Made by a program: the position numbers and the translations under genes. The notes under the pieces are model-generated. The model made no database searches. It was not told the DNA's origin and saw nothing but the letters and a program-made list of their open reading frames with translations. Shown piece after piece: positions 1 through 7,900 of a DNA stretch of 8,307 nucleotides (the stretch's first letter is position 1; every line of letters begins with the position of its first letter). The stretch is from positions 1 through 8,307 of the forward strand of contig JAAZFB010000141.1 in the NCBI GenBank assembly GCA_012511915.1, written 5' to 3'. Origin of the DNA: Clostridiaceae bacterium. GTDB lineage: Bacteria; Bacillota; Clostridia; Monoglobales; Firm-18.

Positions 1-123
1 GTTCCTCACGCGGTTCTCTTTGTGTTCCTGTTTTCCTTATAGACCCACTTGTTTTTGTGTTACTTACATCAAATTTGTAGTTTTGCATTTTTTACCTGGC
101 ATCTCAATGAGTTTCGCAATCAC
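1..123 (-). other. Unassigned stretch downstream of cas8c; possible 5' end of an unknown ORF
   Basis: In type I-C operons cas7c normally follows cas8c within a few bases, but no Cas7c N-terminus is visible in any minus-strand frame here. The only open minus-strand frame that reaches the window edge starts with ATG at 88-86 and would give 29 residues beginning MQNYKFDVSNTK, rich in Lys, Arg, Thr and Glu. It has only a weak AGGT ahead of it and I recognise no family. On the plus strand a Cys- and Phe-rich frame is open from position 2 to a TAA at 125-127, with no useful start. The stretch may be a long intergenic gap, the edge of an inserted element, or an unknown gene. No hairpin terminator was found by eye. 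Confidence 0.3.
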
Positions 124-501
124 TTAATTTATTTCATTGGGGTCTGTTTTCTTTTTGTACAGTTCGGAGATTTGCTGATAATAGCCTAAGGCAAATTGTG
201 ATTGTTGCTCTAAATTTAGCGCTGCAGGAAAATTGCCCTCTACCTTTGCGGAAATATCGGCAAGAATATTAGTGTAATAAATGTTCGCTCCTTTTGTTAG
301 TTTGCCTAAATGATGTTGTGACAGTGTCGACAACCTACCGATAACCAGTGCGGGTGAGGTGCTTGCGGCTGTATAATAACGCTGAATTACACCTGCCCCT
401 ACATCACCAAGGGCAGTCTCTTGGATTTTTGCATAAACCGCCATCATTCGGCCGGCTAAGTAAGCGTTATTTTGGTTTTGCTCGTTAAGTGATTCTTTCA
501 T
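124..501 (-). CDS. cas11c: Cas11c, small Cascade subunit translated from an internal start in cas8c
   Basis: An in-frame ATG at 501-499 (codon 468 of cas8c) would give a 125-residue protein identical to the Cas8c C-terminus. Type I-C systems are known to make their small subunit, Cas11c, from such an internal site, and Cas11c lines the inner face of the Cascade complex and stabilises the bound DNA. The sequence supports this directly: a GGGAGGA Shine-Dalgarno lies at 515-509, seven bases before the ATG. This site is as good as those of the annotated cas genes. The product begins MKESLNEQNQNNAYLAGRMMAV, and the family shows a similar YLxGRxxAV-type start. It is predicted to be mainly helical, with HHLGKL near residue 63 and FALGYYQQ near 103. 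It shares its stop with cas8c. Expression is inferred, not shown. Confidence 0.8.
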   Translation of the reverse strand: MKESLNEQNQNNAYLAGRMMAVYAKIQETALGDVGAGVIQRYYTAASTSPALVIGRLSTLSQHHLGKLTKGANIYYTNILADISAKVEGNFPAALNLEQQSQFALGYYQQISELYKKKTDPNEIN

Positions 502-1902
502 AGAAACATCCTCCCTTTTTGTTCCTTTTTCAAAAATTTCTTTGCGAATAAGCCATGCTTTCAAAATACGGCAAGCTAATTTATCAGGCGCTTTCCCTTT
601 TGCTTTGCTGTCATCATCATTGCTGAACATATCGGAACGGATATATGCCAACGCCTTAGCTGCAACTGTATCGGGGAGCGGTGTGTTGTTAACAATAGCA
701 TAAATAATTCGGCTGTCCAAGCCTGCAAGCTCAGATGCGAAGCGTTTACCAATGTCTGCACCGCCATTTTGATGCTTTAAAAGTCTTGAATATATCCCGT
801 TAAGCTTTGATGGCCATTTAGCATTTACTAAAAGCAAATCATCATACCATGCCTTTACATTCTCATATAATTGCTCATAGCTACCCTCTTGATAGTTTCT
901 AATCATCACCCTACCGCCTGCACCTGAAAGTGATAAAATATAGTATCGGTTATTCAACTGATTAGGAGAACCGCCTTTTTTGACACTTTCGATCAGAGTT
1001 TTTGCATTTTGTATTGCAACAATCTCTTGGTACTGGTTTTCAGACTGATTTGACTCTTTGTTAAATTCTTCATCGTCAGATATAACAGGAGTAATGATAG
1101 CCGACAGAATATCACAGTCATTATCTTTGGGCAAAGGCTCTTTATACCAGTGGACAAATTTTGTACCTGCAACTGTCGGTGCAGAAGCAACCAGTTTTTC
1201 AAGGGTGAAGTTCACAGCGGTCATAGCATTTTCAGAAACTGTGCAGTTTTCCGCCTGGTCAAGGTTGTAAGAAGTGAATGTTGGTTTATCGAAGCATATC
1301 AAGGAGTCGCCGGCTGTGTGACCGCCAACAGCAAATAGCCCAGAAAATTTCGGCACTGTTTTTAGAGGTTCACATCTTTCCCCTGTAATATAGCAAAGCG
1401 ATTCATTCCTTTTTTCTTCATTAGCATTCAGATTGCTTCTAAATTCATGCCACCAAGATAAATAAGCCTTGCTTCGCTCAATGGGGAGATTATCAACTTT
1501 AAAGCTGATTACATCACCGTCCTTATAATTTCGCGCACGAAATTCAGCAATGATTTTTTCTTTTGCTTCATCGTTTTGCAAAGCATTAAAGCAGATTCTA
1601 ATAAAAGGGTCATACTCACCCGCCTGCTCTAAGGTTGATAAATAAAATGGATTTTTTGCCTTGCCCTTGTCTGTAAAGGCAAATACAATATCGGCTTTCT
1701 CAACTAAAATATTACATTTATCACGCCCATTTGCCATAGAACCGATATCAGGGCAAAGCTGTTTTTCCTCGGGAGCCGCATCAATGGCGACGAATTCGCC
1801 TTTTGCCGATAGTGAAATATATGCTTTGACATTTTTTAGCTTAAAACCAGCGGCGCTTGCAATTTTTGCCTTTCTGCCATAATCATAAATTTCTTTAAGC
1901 AT
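124..1902 (-). CDS. cas8c: CRISPR-associated protein Cas8c (Csd1), type I-C Cascade large subunit
   Basis: This 592-residue protein is the large subunit of the type I-C surveillance complex. In the family it recognises the PAM and helps open the target DNA. The length is usual for Csd1. The N-terminus (MLKEIYDYGRKA) is Csd1-like. Family-like segments include residues 146-159 (AYLSWWHEFRSNLN), a Cys/Gly segment at 168-177 (SLCYITGERC), the most typical block at 187-236 (with GGHTAGDSLICF and FTSYNLDQAENC), and 320-356 (YYILSLSGAGGRV). The C-terminal part from residue 468 is the Cas11c-like helical region and is probably also made as a separate protein. The start is supported by AAGGAGGT five bases upstream of the ATG. 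The gene overlaps the end of cas5c by 8 bp, which suggests translational coupling. The C-terminus, with FALGYYQQ near its end, looks complete. Assignment rests on motif recognition, not a search. Confidence 0.93.
   Translation of the reverse strand: MLKEIYDYGRKAKIASAAGFKLKNVKAYISLSAKGEFVAIDAAPEEKQLCPDIGSMANGRDKCNILVEKADIVFAFTDKGKAKNPFYLSTLEQAGEYDPFIRICFNALQNDEAKEKIIAEFRARNYKDGDVISFKVDNLPIERSKAYLSWWHEFRSNLNANEEKRNESLCYITGERCEPLKTVPKFSGLFAVGGHTAGDSLICFDKPTFTSYNLDQAENCTVSENAMTAVNFTLEKLVASAPTVAGTKFVHWYKEPLPKDNDCDILSAIITPVISDDEEFNKESNQSENQYQEIVAIQNAKTLIESVKKGGSPNQLNNRYYILSLSGAGGRVMIRNYQEGSYEQLYENVKAWYDDLLLVNAKWPSKLNGIYSRLLKHQNGGADIGKRFASELAGLDSRIIYAIVNNTPLPDTVAAKALAYIRSDMFSNDDDSKAKGKAPDKLACRILKAWLIRKEIFEKGTKREDVSMKESLNEQNQNNAYLAGRMMAVYAKIQETALGDVGAGVIQRYYTAASTSPALVIGRLSTLSQHHLGKLTKGANIYYTNILADISAKVEGNFPAALNLEQQSQFALGYYQQISELYKKKTDPNEIN
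499..515 (-). promoter_or_regulatory. Internal Shine-Dalgarno and start codon for Cas11c
   Basis: On the minus strand the sequence reads GGGAGGATGTTTCTATG. The GGGAGGA core is at 515-509 and the ATG at 501-499, a spacing of seven bases. Inside cas8c the same bases encode Arg-Glu-Asp-Val-Ser-Met, so the ribosome site is embedded in codons 463-468. The first ATG within this stretch (510-508) lies in another frame and overlaps the Shine-Dalgarno, so it is a poor start. Confidence 0.8.
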
Positions 1903-2557
1903 CTGTACCTCCTTGTTTTAGGACAGCTTCACTGTCAAAATCAGGAACAACAAGTACGCCCTTTTCAAGTTTTGCATTAAACATACTGATAAAAGGCTTT
2001 TCTTTTAGAATCGGATCTGTTTTGTGCAAATCAAACACGTCATAGAGCATGAGACCTAAGTCCTGTGTATAGTCTATTGGCTTCTTTACACCGTCACTTT
2101 CCTCAAAATAAGCGACAAACTCACGGCAACCTAACGATGGCTGAAAAAAGCATTTCCCATTCTGAATACGGCGAAAGGCCTGCTTGTATAGTTCATCTAA
2201 GCTGTGTTTGCAAGCATCGTTGCGAACAATCGCTGCATGAATTCGGTAGTGTACATCTTGTAAAATCACACTCTGTCTCTGCGTTCTTACATCGTTGTCT
2301 TCCACCTGAATTGGGTTTTGGCCATTGGTTTTCTTTTTGACTTCATTGCGTTTGAAACTAATGAATTTAATTGGGTTTAGCACTTCGATTTGATTAATCT
2401 GCCAATAAAACTCCTTTGGTTTAGAATAAATTGCACTTAACACACCACGCATTGCTGAGGGCGTCGGTACTGGATAACTTAATCTTTCAACCTTTGCTTC
2501 CGGGCGTGTAAAACAAGCGAAATCTCCCCAAACCTCAATTACAACCTGTTGTCTCAT
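1895..2557 (-). CDS. cas5c: Cas5c (Cas5d), type I-C crRNA-processing endoribonuclease and Cascade subunit
   Basis: In type I-C systems, which lack Cas6, Cas5c cuts the pre-crRNA within the repeat and stays bound to the 5' handle in the complex. The 220-residue protein has the family start VIEVWGDFACFTRPEAKVERLSYPVPTPSA at residues 7-36, given here by its key features: WGDxAxFTRPE and the YxVPTPSAxRG turn. Tyr44 (in SAIYSKP) and Lys117-His118 (in DACKHS) match in context the catalytic Tyr46, Lys116 and His117 of Bacillus halodurans Cas5d, so the enzyme looks active. The segment near 137-151 (CFFQPSLGCREFVAY) is also typical. GGAGGTGA sits six bases before the ATG and overlaps the cas3 stop codon. 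cas3 ends 13 bp upstream, and cas8c starts 8 bp before this gene ends, so the three are almost certainly one mRNA. Confidence 0.94.
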   Translation of the reverse strand: MRQQVVIEVWGDFACFTRPEAKVERLSYPVPTPSAMRGVLSAIYSKPKEFYWQINQIEVLNPIKFISFKRNEVKKKTNGQNPIQVEDNDVRTQRQSVILQDVHYRIHAAIVRNDACKHSLDELYKQAFRRIQNGKCFFQPSLGCREFVAYFEESDGVKKPIDYTQDLGLMLYDVFDLHKTDPILKEKPFISMFNAKLEKGVLVVPDFDSEAVLKQGGTDA

Positions 2558-2570
2558 TCAAAATCACCTC

Positions 2571-4769
2571 CTAAATTATAGTATTTAAGCTTTCGGAGTT
2601 TTCAAGCTGAAGACCTGTTTTTTCATTGTACAAGTTATGGTCCAACAATATAAACCAGTTTGACAAGGCCTTTTCTTGTTTTGCTTTTGTAGGCTTGAAA
2701 TATAATTGTTCTCCTACATCTTTGATTTTTTTATTATATATATTAACGGTAATAGTTCGTGCTTTTTTCATTAACAGAGGCGACAGCCCCTCTGTTCTCG
2801 CTGTTTCGCAAATTTCTTTGAATAATTCAAGGCTTTTTGTGTAGGGAACAATAACGGTAAAGCCTTTGTTCGGAATCAACTGATAAGCATTTGTTACGCC
2901 TTCGAAATTCAAGGTGTCAATCGCCTTTGTTAGATCACCTTTATCCTGACTAAAAGTCTGATAAAACTTTCTGTAATACTCTCGGATATGGTTGGCGTTA
3001 TAGATGTCAATATCGGCATCTTTTGAGAGTAACTTAACAATATTTGCGGCATTTTCATAGGCAGCATCCGGATACCTTTCGTCCTCCGGAATAAACACAA
3101 CAACTTCCCCCTGCAATAACCGCCCATTTCGGTTACACCGTCCGGCACTTTGTATTATTGCGTCTAAGGGCGCAAGCGCACGATATACTTTATCAAAGTC
3201 TAAATCTACACCTGCTTCGATACATTGTGTGGACACCAAACGACAAGGCATTTTGTTTTCTATTCTATAGTTTATTTCCTTCAAAACTGCTTCCCTATGG
3301 GCAATACACATATCCGTTGAAATATGAAACAAACTGTCGCTGTCTGACTTACAAATGGATTTTAGCTCTTTATATATCTCCACAGAATGTTTTTTTATAT
3401 TAACAATAGCACAGCAACAATTGCTTTGGCTAATTTCCTTTGCCAAATCAGAAAAACCGGTTTTACCGTCCATACGCCAATTCACATGGACTCGTTTGGT
3501 ATGTTGGAATAGGGTAGCATTATCGTTAATTATCTCTACCGGCTGCCAATCTAAATCCTTGCGGTATGAAAAGGCAGGTTGTGTTGCGCTGGAAAAAACA
3601 ACTGTTGAATTATATTTTTTACACAGTGCGTTCATAGTTTCAAGAGTTGCACATATCACGTCGTGCGGTAGGCATTGTGCCTCATCAAACACAATTACAC
3701 TATTTGCTATACTATGTATCCTCCGGCAATCTGTGGGCATATGGCGAAATAAGCCTTCAAAGAACTTAACCGATGTAGTAATGATAACATCAGCATGCCA
3801 CCTATCTGCATAAAGGCGAGACTTTTCATCATATTCCGTTTGACTATGGTCCTCTAATATGGTGTTATGAATTTGACGGTATTGCTTTGCGTTTTGTTCT
3901 ATGATGCTTAAAAAGGGTAAAACGATTATTACTCTCCTCTTGTTATATTCTTGAGCATGCTTTAATGCAAACGCCAATAAAGACAGCGTTTTCCCCATTC
4001 CTGTTGGGGCAGTCAATGTGAATAAACCAGGTGGTTTTTTTGCCGCTGAAATACAATTATCAAAAACTCTATCCCGTAAGCGGTTTAGATGCTTATCTGC
4101 AGAACTTTTTTGTTTGATATTGTTTCGAAATTCCATCAAACTTTTTATCCACACTTGTGTATCCAAGGAATCCCCTTCAGATTCATCGATAATATGGCTG
4201 TCAAAATGCTCAGCCGAAGCTGTGTAATCTGCGTCGACCAGTGAGGAAAACAACATTCTTATTGCAAGCATTTGCTCAATTTTTGTGTTTTTACAACAGT
4301 CATAAATTGGTGCTTTTATTGGATTGTTATTATCCTTTATTTCTGACATAAATATTTGGAAAGCATTTCCGAACTCCTCGGGATCAGCTATGGACATCTT
4401 TCTGCCGTGTGAGTCGAGAAACTCAGCATCAAAATAGTTATTATAATTATCTTGTAAAGCAAAATTAAGCCCTTTATGGTGTGAATAAATTGCAATTTGA
4501 ATCTCTAATGATTCAAGAAGGCCATACCTTTTACGGACAACGCAAGCACCTGCCATTTCATGATTTATCTTTGATTCAATGCCTTTTAGAACATCTTGAA
4601 AACGATGACCCATTTTCCCAAAATCATGAAATTGCCCCGCAATTCTTCCTTCATACCCCTTACCGAAACTCGCTGCATTTTCCTCAGCATATTTTGCAAC
4701 TCTTATTGCATGCTGTGCTACAGTTTCCTTTTCCTTGTTTTTATTCTCCGAACGAGCATAATATTCCAT
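2571..4769 (-). CDS. cas3: Cas3 nuclease-helicase of type I-C CRISPR system (HD domain fused to SF2 helicase)
   Basis: Cas3 is recruited to target-bound Cascade, unwinds the DNA in an ATP-dependent way and degrades it. This 732-residue protein has an N-terminal HD nuclease domain with His20, the His48-Asp49 pair in FHDFGKMG, His70, His97-His98 in YSHHKG and Asp179 in SLVDADY as probable metal ligands. The helicase core follows: Walker A APTGMGKT at 254-261, motif II DEAQ at 362-365, motif III SAT at 394-396, motif V STQCIEAGVDLDF at 513-525, and motif VI QSAGRCNRNGR at 540-550 with its arginines. All key residues are present, so it looks functional. The length and the leading position in the operon fit type I-C. 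The ATG is preceded by AAAGGGGGGGGAAT, an unusual G-run ribosome site. A promoter about 57-85 bp upstream should drive the operon. Gln replaces the His of DEAH, which I believe is common in this Cas3 branch. Confidence 0.96.
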   Translation of the reverse strand: MEYYARSENKNKEKETVAQHAIRVAKYAEENAASFGKGYEGRIAGQFHDFGKMGHRFQDVLKGIESKINHEMAGACVVRKRYGLLESLEIQIAIYSHHKGLNFALQDNYNNYFDAEFLDSHGRKMSIADPEEFGNAFQIFMSEIKDNNNPIKAPIYDCCKNTKIEQMLAIRMLFSSLVDADYTASAEHFDSHIIDESEGDSLDTQVWIKSLMEFRNNIKQKSSADKHLNRLRDRVFDNCISAAKKPPGLFTLTAPTGMGKTLSLLAFALKHAQEYNKRRVIIVLPFLSIIEQNAKQYRQIHNTILEDHSQTEYDEKSRLYADRWHADVIITTSVKFFEGLFRHMPTDCRRIHSIANSVIVFDEAQCLPHDVICATLETMNALCKKYNSTVVFSSATQPAFSYRKDLDWQPVEIINDNATLFQHTKRVHVNWRMDGKTGFSDLAKEISQSNCCCAIVNIKKHSVEIYKELKSICKSDSDSLFHISTDMCIAHREAVLKEINYRIENKMPCRLVSTQCIEAGVDLDFDKVYRALAPLDAIIQSAGRCNRNGRLLQGEVVVFIPEDERYPDAAYENAANIVKLLSKDADIDIYNANHIREYYRKFYQTFSQDKGDLTKAIDTLNFEGVTNAYQLIPNKGFTVIVPYTKSLELFKEICETARTEGLSPLLMKKARTITVNIYNKKIKDVGEQLYFKPTKAKQEKALSNWFILLDHNLYNEKTGLQLENSESLNTII

Positions 4770-4783
4770 ATTCCCCCCCCTTT
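4770..4783 (-). promoter_or_regulatory. Poly-G ribosome binding site of cas3
   Basis: Reading toward cas3, the bases before the ATG are AAA, eight G, then AAT. The G-run (4780-4773) can pair with the C-rich anti-Shine-Dalgarno, but it lacks the GGAGG core seen before cas5c, cas8c and the internal cas11c start. Homopolymers of this length are prone to slippage during replication. A change in length would alter the strength and spacing of this site without touching the reading frame. Confidence 0.65.
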
Positions 4784-4825
4784 AATAACATACGGGTAGT
4801 ATTGGAATCACTATCATTTTACAAT

Positions 4826-4854
4826 ATTATACTATATATGACAAATAAAATCAA
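4826..4854 (-). promoter_or_regulatory. Sigma-A type promoter of the cas operon
   Basis: On the minus strand, TTGATT (4854-4849) and a perfect TATAAT (4831-4826) are separated by 17 bp. Transcription should start near 4819, giving a leader of about 50 bases before the cas3 ATG. TTGTAAA follows the -10 after one base (4824-4818). This is the best promoter-like match upstream of cas3, and no other promoter is evident within the three tightly packed genes. Confidence 0.75.
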
Positions 4855-4907
4855 TATAACCTCATGATATAATCTGGAAAAAATGAAAAAATTTAGTATA
4901 ATAGGAA

Positions 4908-4936
4908 TTGATTTACAAGCAAAGGTATGGTATACT
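4908..4936 (+). promoter_or_regulatory. Sigma-A type promoter of the surface-protein gene
   Basis: TTGATT (4908-4913) and TATACT (4931-4936) are 17 bp apart, and TGG directly before the -10 gives an extended -10 element. A-rich tracts at 4878-4893 could act as an UP element. The start of transcription should fall near 4943, leaving a leader of only about 24 bases. The -35 hexamer is identical to that of the divergent cas promoter; the two -35 boxes are 53 bp apart. A further TATAAT at 4897-4902 lacks a convincing -35. Confidence 0.75.
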
Positions 4937-4948
4937 TTTATTGTAAAT
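4911..4948. promoter_or_regulatory. 38-bp near-palindrome over the surface-gene promoter, candidate operator
   Basis: The arms ATTTACAA (4911-4918) and TTGTAAAT (4941-4948) are exact inverted copies. The symmetry continues inward: after two mismatched positions on each side, AAAG (4921-4924) pairs with CTTT (4935-4938), so 12 of the 14 outer positions match. The element covers part of the -35, the whole -10 and the probable start site, where a bound repressor would block transcription. It is less likely to be an RNA hairpin because most of it lies upstream of the transcript. I cannot name the regulator. Confidence 0.5.
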
Positions 4949-4954
4949 TAAAAA

Positions 4955-4969
4955 GAGGTGCTATAATTG
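4955..4969 (+). promoter_or_regulatory. Ribosome binding site and TTG start codon of the surface-protein gene
   Basis: GAGGTG (4955-4960) lies six bases before TTG at 4967-4969. The in-frame codon just before it (4964-4966) is TAA, so translation cannot begin further upstream. The next in-frame ATG is codon 50, past the signal peptide and without a comparable site. The TTG is therefore the only start that keeps the export signal. Confidence 0.85.
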
Positions 4970-7900
4970 AAAAATCTGTTATTTGTTGTGTTAATAATTT
5001 TTCTACCTGTTGTGGCGTTGGCAGAAGATGCATCGGCTGTATTTTTGAAGGAAATAAATGCCGCGCAGAGTTATGTACAGCTTGGTGAAATTATTGGAAC
5101 CCGTGCCGGGGAAATGGGGCTTGATTTAACCGAATACAATAAACTAACCGAATCCGGCAAAGCGACCGTTCTACAAGAACTTATTGGGAATAGATATTCA
5201 AGTATATCTAATTTTGTGATGGCCTTTGAAAATATTATTATTTCATCAGAAACCCCATCTAAATCCAGCGGTAGCGGGGGCAGTAGTGTTATTGTTGTAC
5301 CTTCTGTCCCTATCGAGCCATATAACTGCTATATATCGGGAGTAATATCCTTACCTGGGGGTGAATTTGCTCCGCAAGGAGGTTTTGAAGTCAGCTTACA
5401 TATTGACGGGTGTATTTATGACATTGGCGTTATCCCCGAAGGCAGCAGCAGTGTGGAATACTCCGGTGAGTATCAAATAAGAACATCGTCAAATGTTATC
5501 TTAAGATTTATATTATTGGGAGATGAAGAGGCTAAATATCAGACGTGTACCAACATTGAGCCTTTACCCTTGTCCGAAGAAAACAACACATTAAACGTAG
5601 ACGTTGAGATACCGTATGCCCAGCATAAAATAGGCGGGGTTTTACGTTTGGCAGAGGATATTGAGGTGTTGGACGATGACCTGCAATTAAGGGCATACAT
5701 ATCAAACTTCGATACTATGTTTTCTATATACAAAACCTTAGTAGCGGGGCAACGGGAAGTTGGCTTTTTAGTAGGGGTGGCCACGGCAGAATACAACATA
5801 GTATATTATGCCGATACTTACGGAATATCAGAATTTCAGCATATTTTGGAAGAAAGCGAAGCGCTTGTTATAGATGTAACCGATGGCGACCAAACGGATA
5901 TTGTGATTCCCGTAATCGGTCAGAATTATATTGAGGGTTATGTGCGTTTGCCGGACGGGGAACCCGCGCCCGAAGGCGGGCTTTCGGTCAGCGTCGGGAG
6001 GGCGATTGTGGAAATCCCGCAAGGCGAGTTCCAAGCATATTACCGCACGGGAATGTATTATGAATCATGTCTGATTTGCTCAGTACTGACTGAGGACTAT
6101 TCAGGTACTCAATTTTCCGGCGGGTATTATACCACAGAAGACGTTTTAAGTCTAAAACACTACAACGCAGCATACTTTGACAACCTAAGCGAAAACCTAA
6201 TTATTAATTTGATACTCAGAAAGATGCAATGGATTGAAGGTGTAATTGCCTTAAGCGAGCCTTTAAACTGCGATGGAACTCTTTCAATCAGTACATTTAG
6301 CGACTTATACGATTATAATAACGATTTAGATATAAAAGCGGGGACAACAAGCATTCCTTATTTCATAGAAATTGAGGAAAACGCCGGTTCACCCTGTTAT
6401 ATTAATTGGCAGTTGATACCTAATGGTCCTGAATATTTAGAATTGTTTGGTTCTGAGGAATTTGCCGTGGAAGAGCCTTTTAACCAATATAATATCGATG
6501 TGCAGGTTGTTAAAGCTGCTGTTTTATTCAAGGGAAATATCAGTCTTCCCGAGGGTGTTAGTGCATCAGAGGATATCGGAGTGTGCCTAAATTTTGAAAG
6601 TGAAAATTATTCCTATTCCCATGATTGCGTAATAGATACAGGAGAAAGCAGTACAGAGTATGCTATATACGGTAGGGAGGCTGATATAATTAATTACTCG
6701 GGGGATTATACCCTGTTTGCATATATTCCTTATTTAACTAATGCCCAACTTTTTTATGACGTCTCGGGCTTTTCGTTTGAATCGTCCTTTAGCATAGCGG
6801 TGGAAAACGAAACTATATTGCAAAATCTGGTTTTGCCTGCGCCGAACAGGGTGATTACAGGCAGAATTATTATGCCGGTGCCGGCGGAAAATGAACTAAA
6901 GATTGGAATCGCGGTTAATACTGACTATCAGGATACTTATTATAAGTCAATAACGGTTCCCAAGGGCTCGGAGGGGCTTGACTACAACATCGGTTTATTA
7001 ATCCCGAGTGAAAATTACGACTATACAATACGGTATGTGATAGAAAATTCAGGCAATTATCCTTATTACAGCGGGCTTGAAATGTATCTGTCTGATAACG
7101 GATTTACCCTTGATTATAATGAACGCAGAACGGTTGACTTGTACGGCGAACTTGAGCCGTTTGAGATGAATATAGATTTGAGTGCTTTGTATGTGAACGC
7201 ATATATAAAAGGCGAGTTTATACTGCCTGATTTGTGTGTTATCCCGGATGGTAGATATTTCAAATGCTCTTTGTTTGCAACTAATGGAAACCGAACGGAA
7301 AGTTGCTTTGTACGCGTTGATGCTGGATATAACAAGGCTTGTTACATAATATCTGTTCCCGAGGCATATAAGGGCGGCGAATGGGTTGTATATTATGCCC
7401 TGGGGAATGTTGTCAGTGAGCCGAATGCTCCTGCTGTTCCGCCACGCCCCGGCGCATCTTCAGGCAGTGGCGGAAGTTTCCCCTTGCCCTCCGGAATGGT
7501 ATTTCCCGAAAATCTGCTTATAGGATATAATATATATATTGCTCAAAACGGCGGTCTTACCTTTCATGAGGAGCAAGCACGGAAATTCACTTTTGGAGAT
7601 GGTGGATTTGAAAATATAGATATTTATGCTTTAGGCACTGACACTCCTGCACCGAGAATAATAGGAGGTTTTTTTACATCTGTTGTCGCAATCCCCGATG
7701 AAGGTGTTAATGTGTCGGTAATTCTCCAAAACACAGCAACCGGTGAGGAACTTGCTCAAAGCTTTATCTTTACGGGCGATGCGGTAAAATATAAGTTTGA
7801 AACCTACGGCGAGGGTGAGTATATACTCAAATATATTATTGCCGGGGAAACCTTCTACTATAAATATAACTACAAGCTTACAGCGGATATAGGCTCTGCA

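Noticed and set aside
1..29. Three spaced copies of GTTCCT or GTTCT (1-6, 13-17, 24-29), considered as a repeat or CRISPR edge
   Set aside because: The copies are only five to six bases with unequal short gaps, and no CRISPR-length repeat and spacer pattern is present. No CRISPR array was found anywhere in the window.
1..123. Group II intron or insertion-sequence end directly after cas8c
   Set aside because: The minus strand starts GTGATTGCG after the cas8c stop, only loosely like the GTGYG start of group II introns, and no domain V, inverted terminal repeat or transposase sequence is visible in the available bases.
3355..3813. 152-codon plus-strand frame inside cas3
   Set aside because: It is antisense to the conserved helicase motifs of cas3, has no convincing ribosome site or recognisable protein sequence, and is rich in Cys, Ser and His as expected of a shadow frame.
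4481..4867. 128-codon plus-strand frame overlapping the start of cas3 and the cas promoter
   Set aside because: It lies opposite the conserved HD domain and runs through the promoter region; the protein is low in complexity and resembles nothing known to me.
4897..4902. Extra TATAAT on the plus strand as a second surface-gene promoter
   Set aside because: The bases 17 bp upstream (CTGGAA) are a poor -35, and a better promoter lies just downstream.
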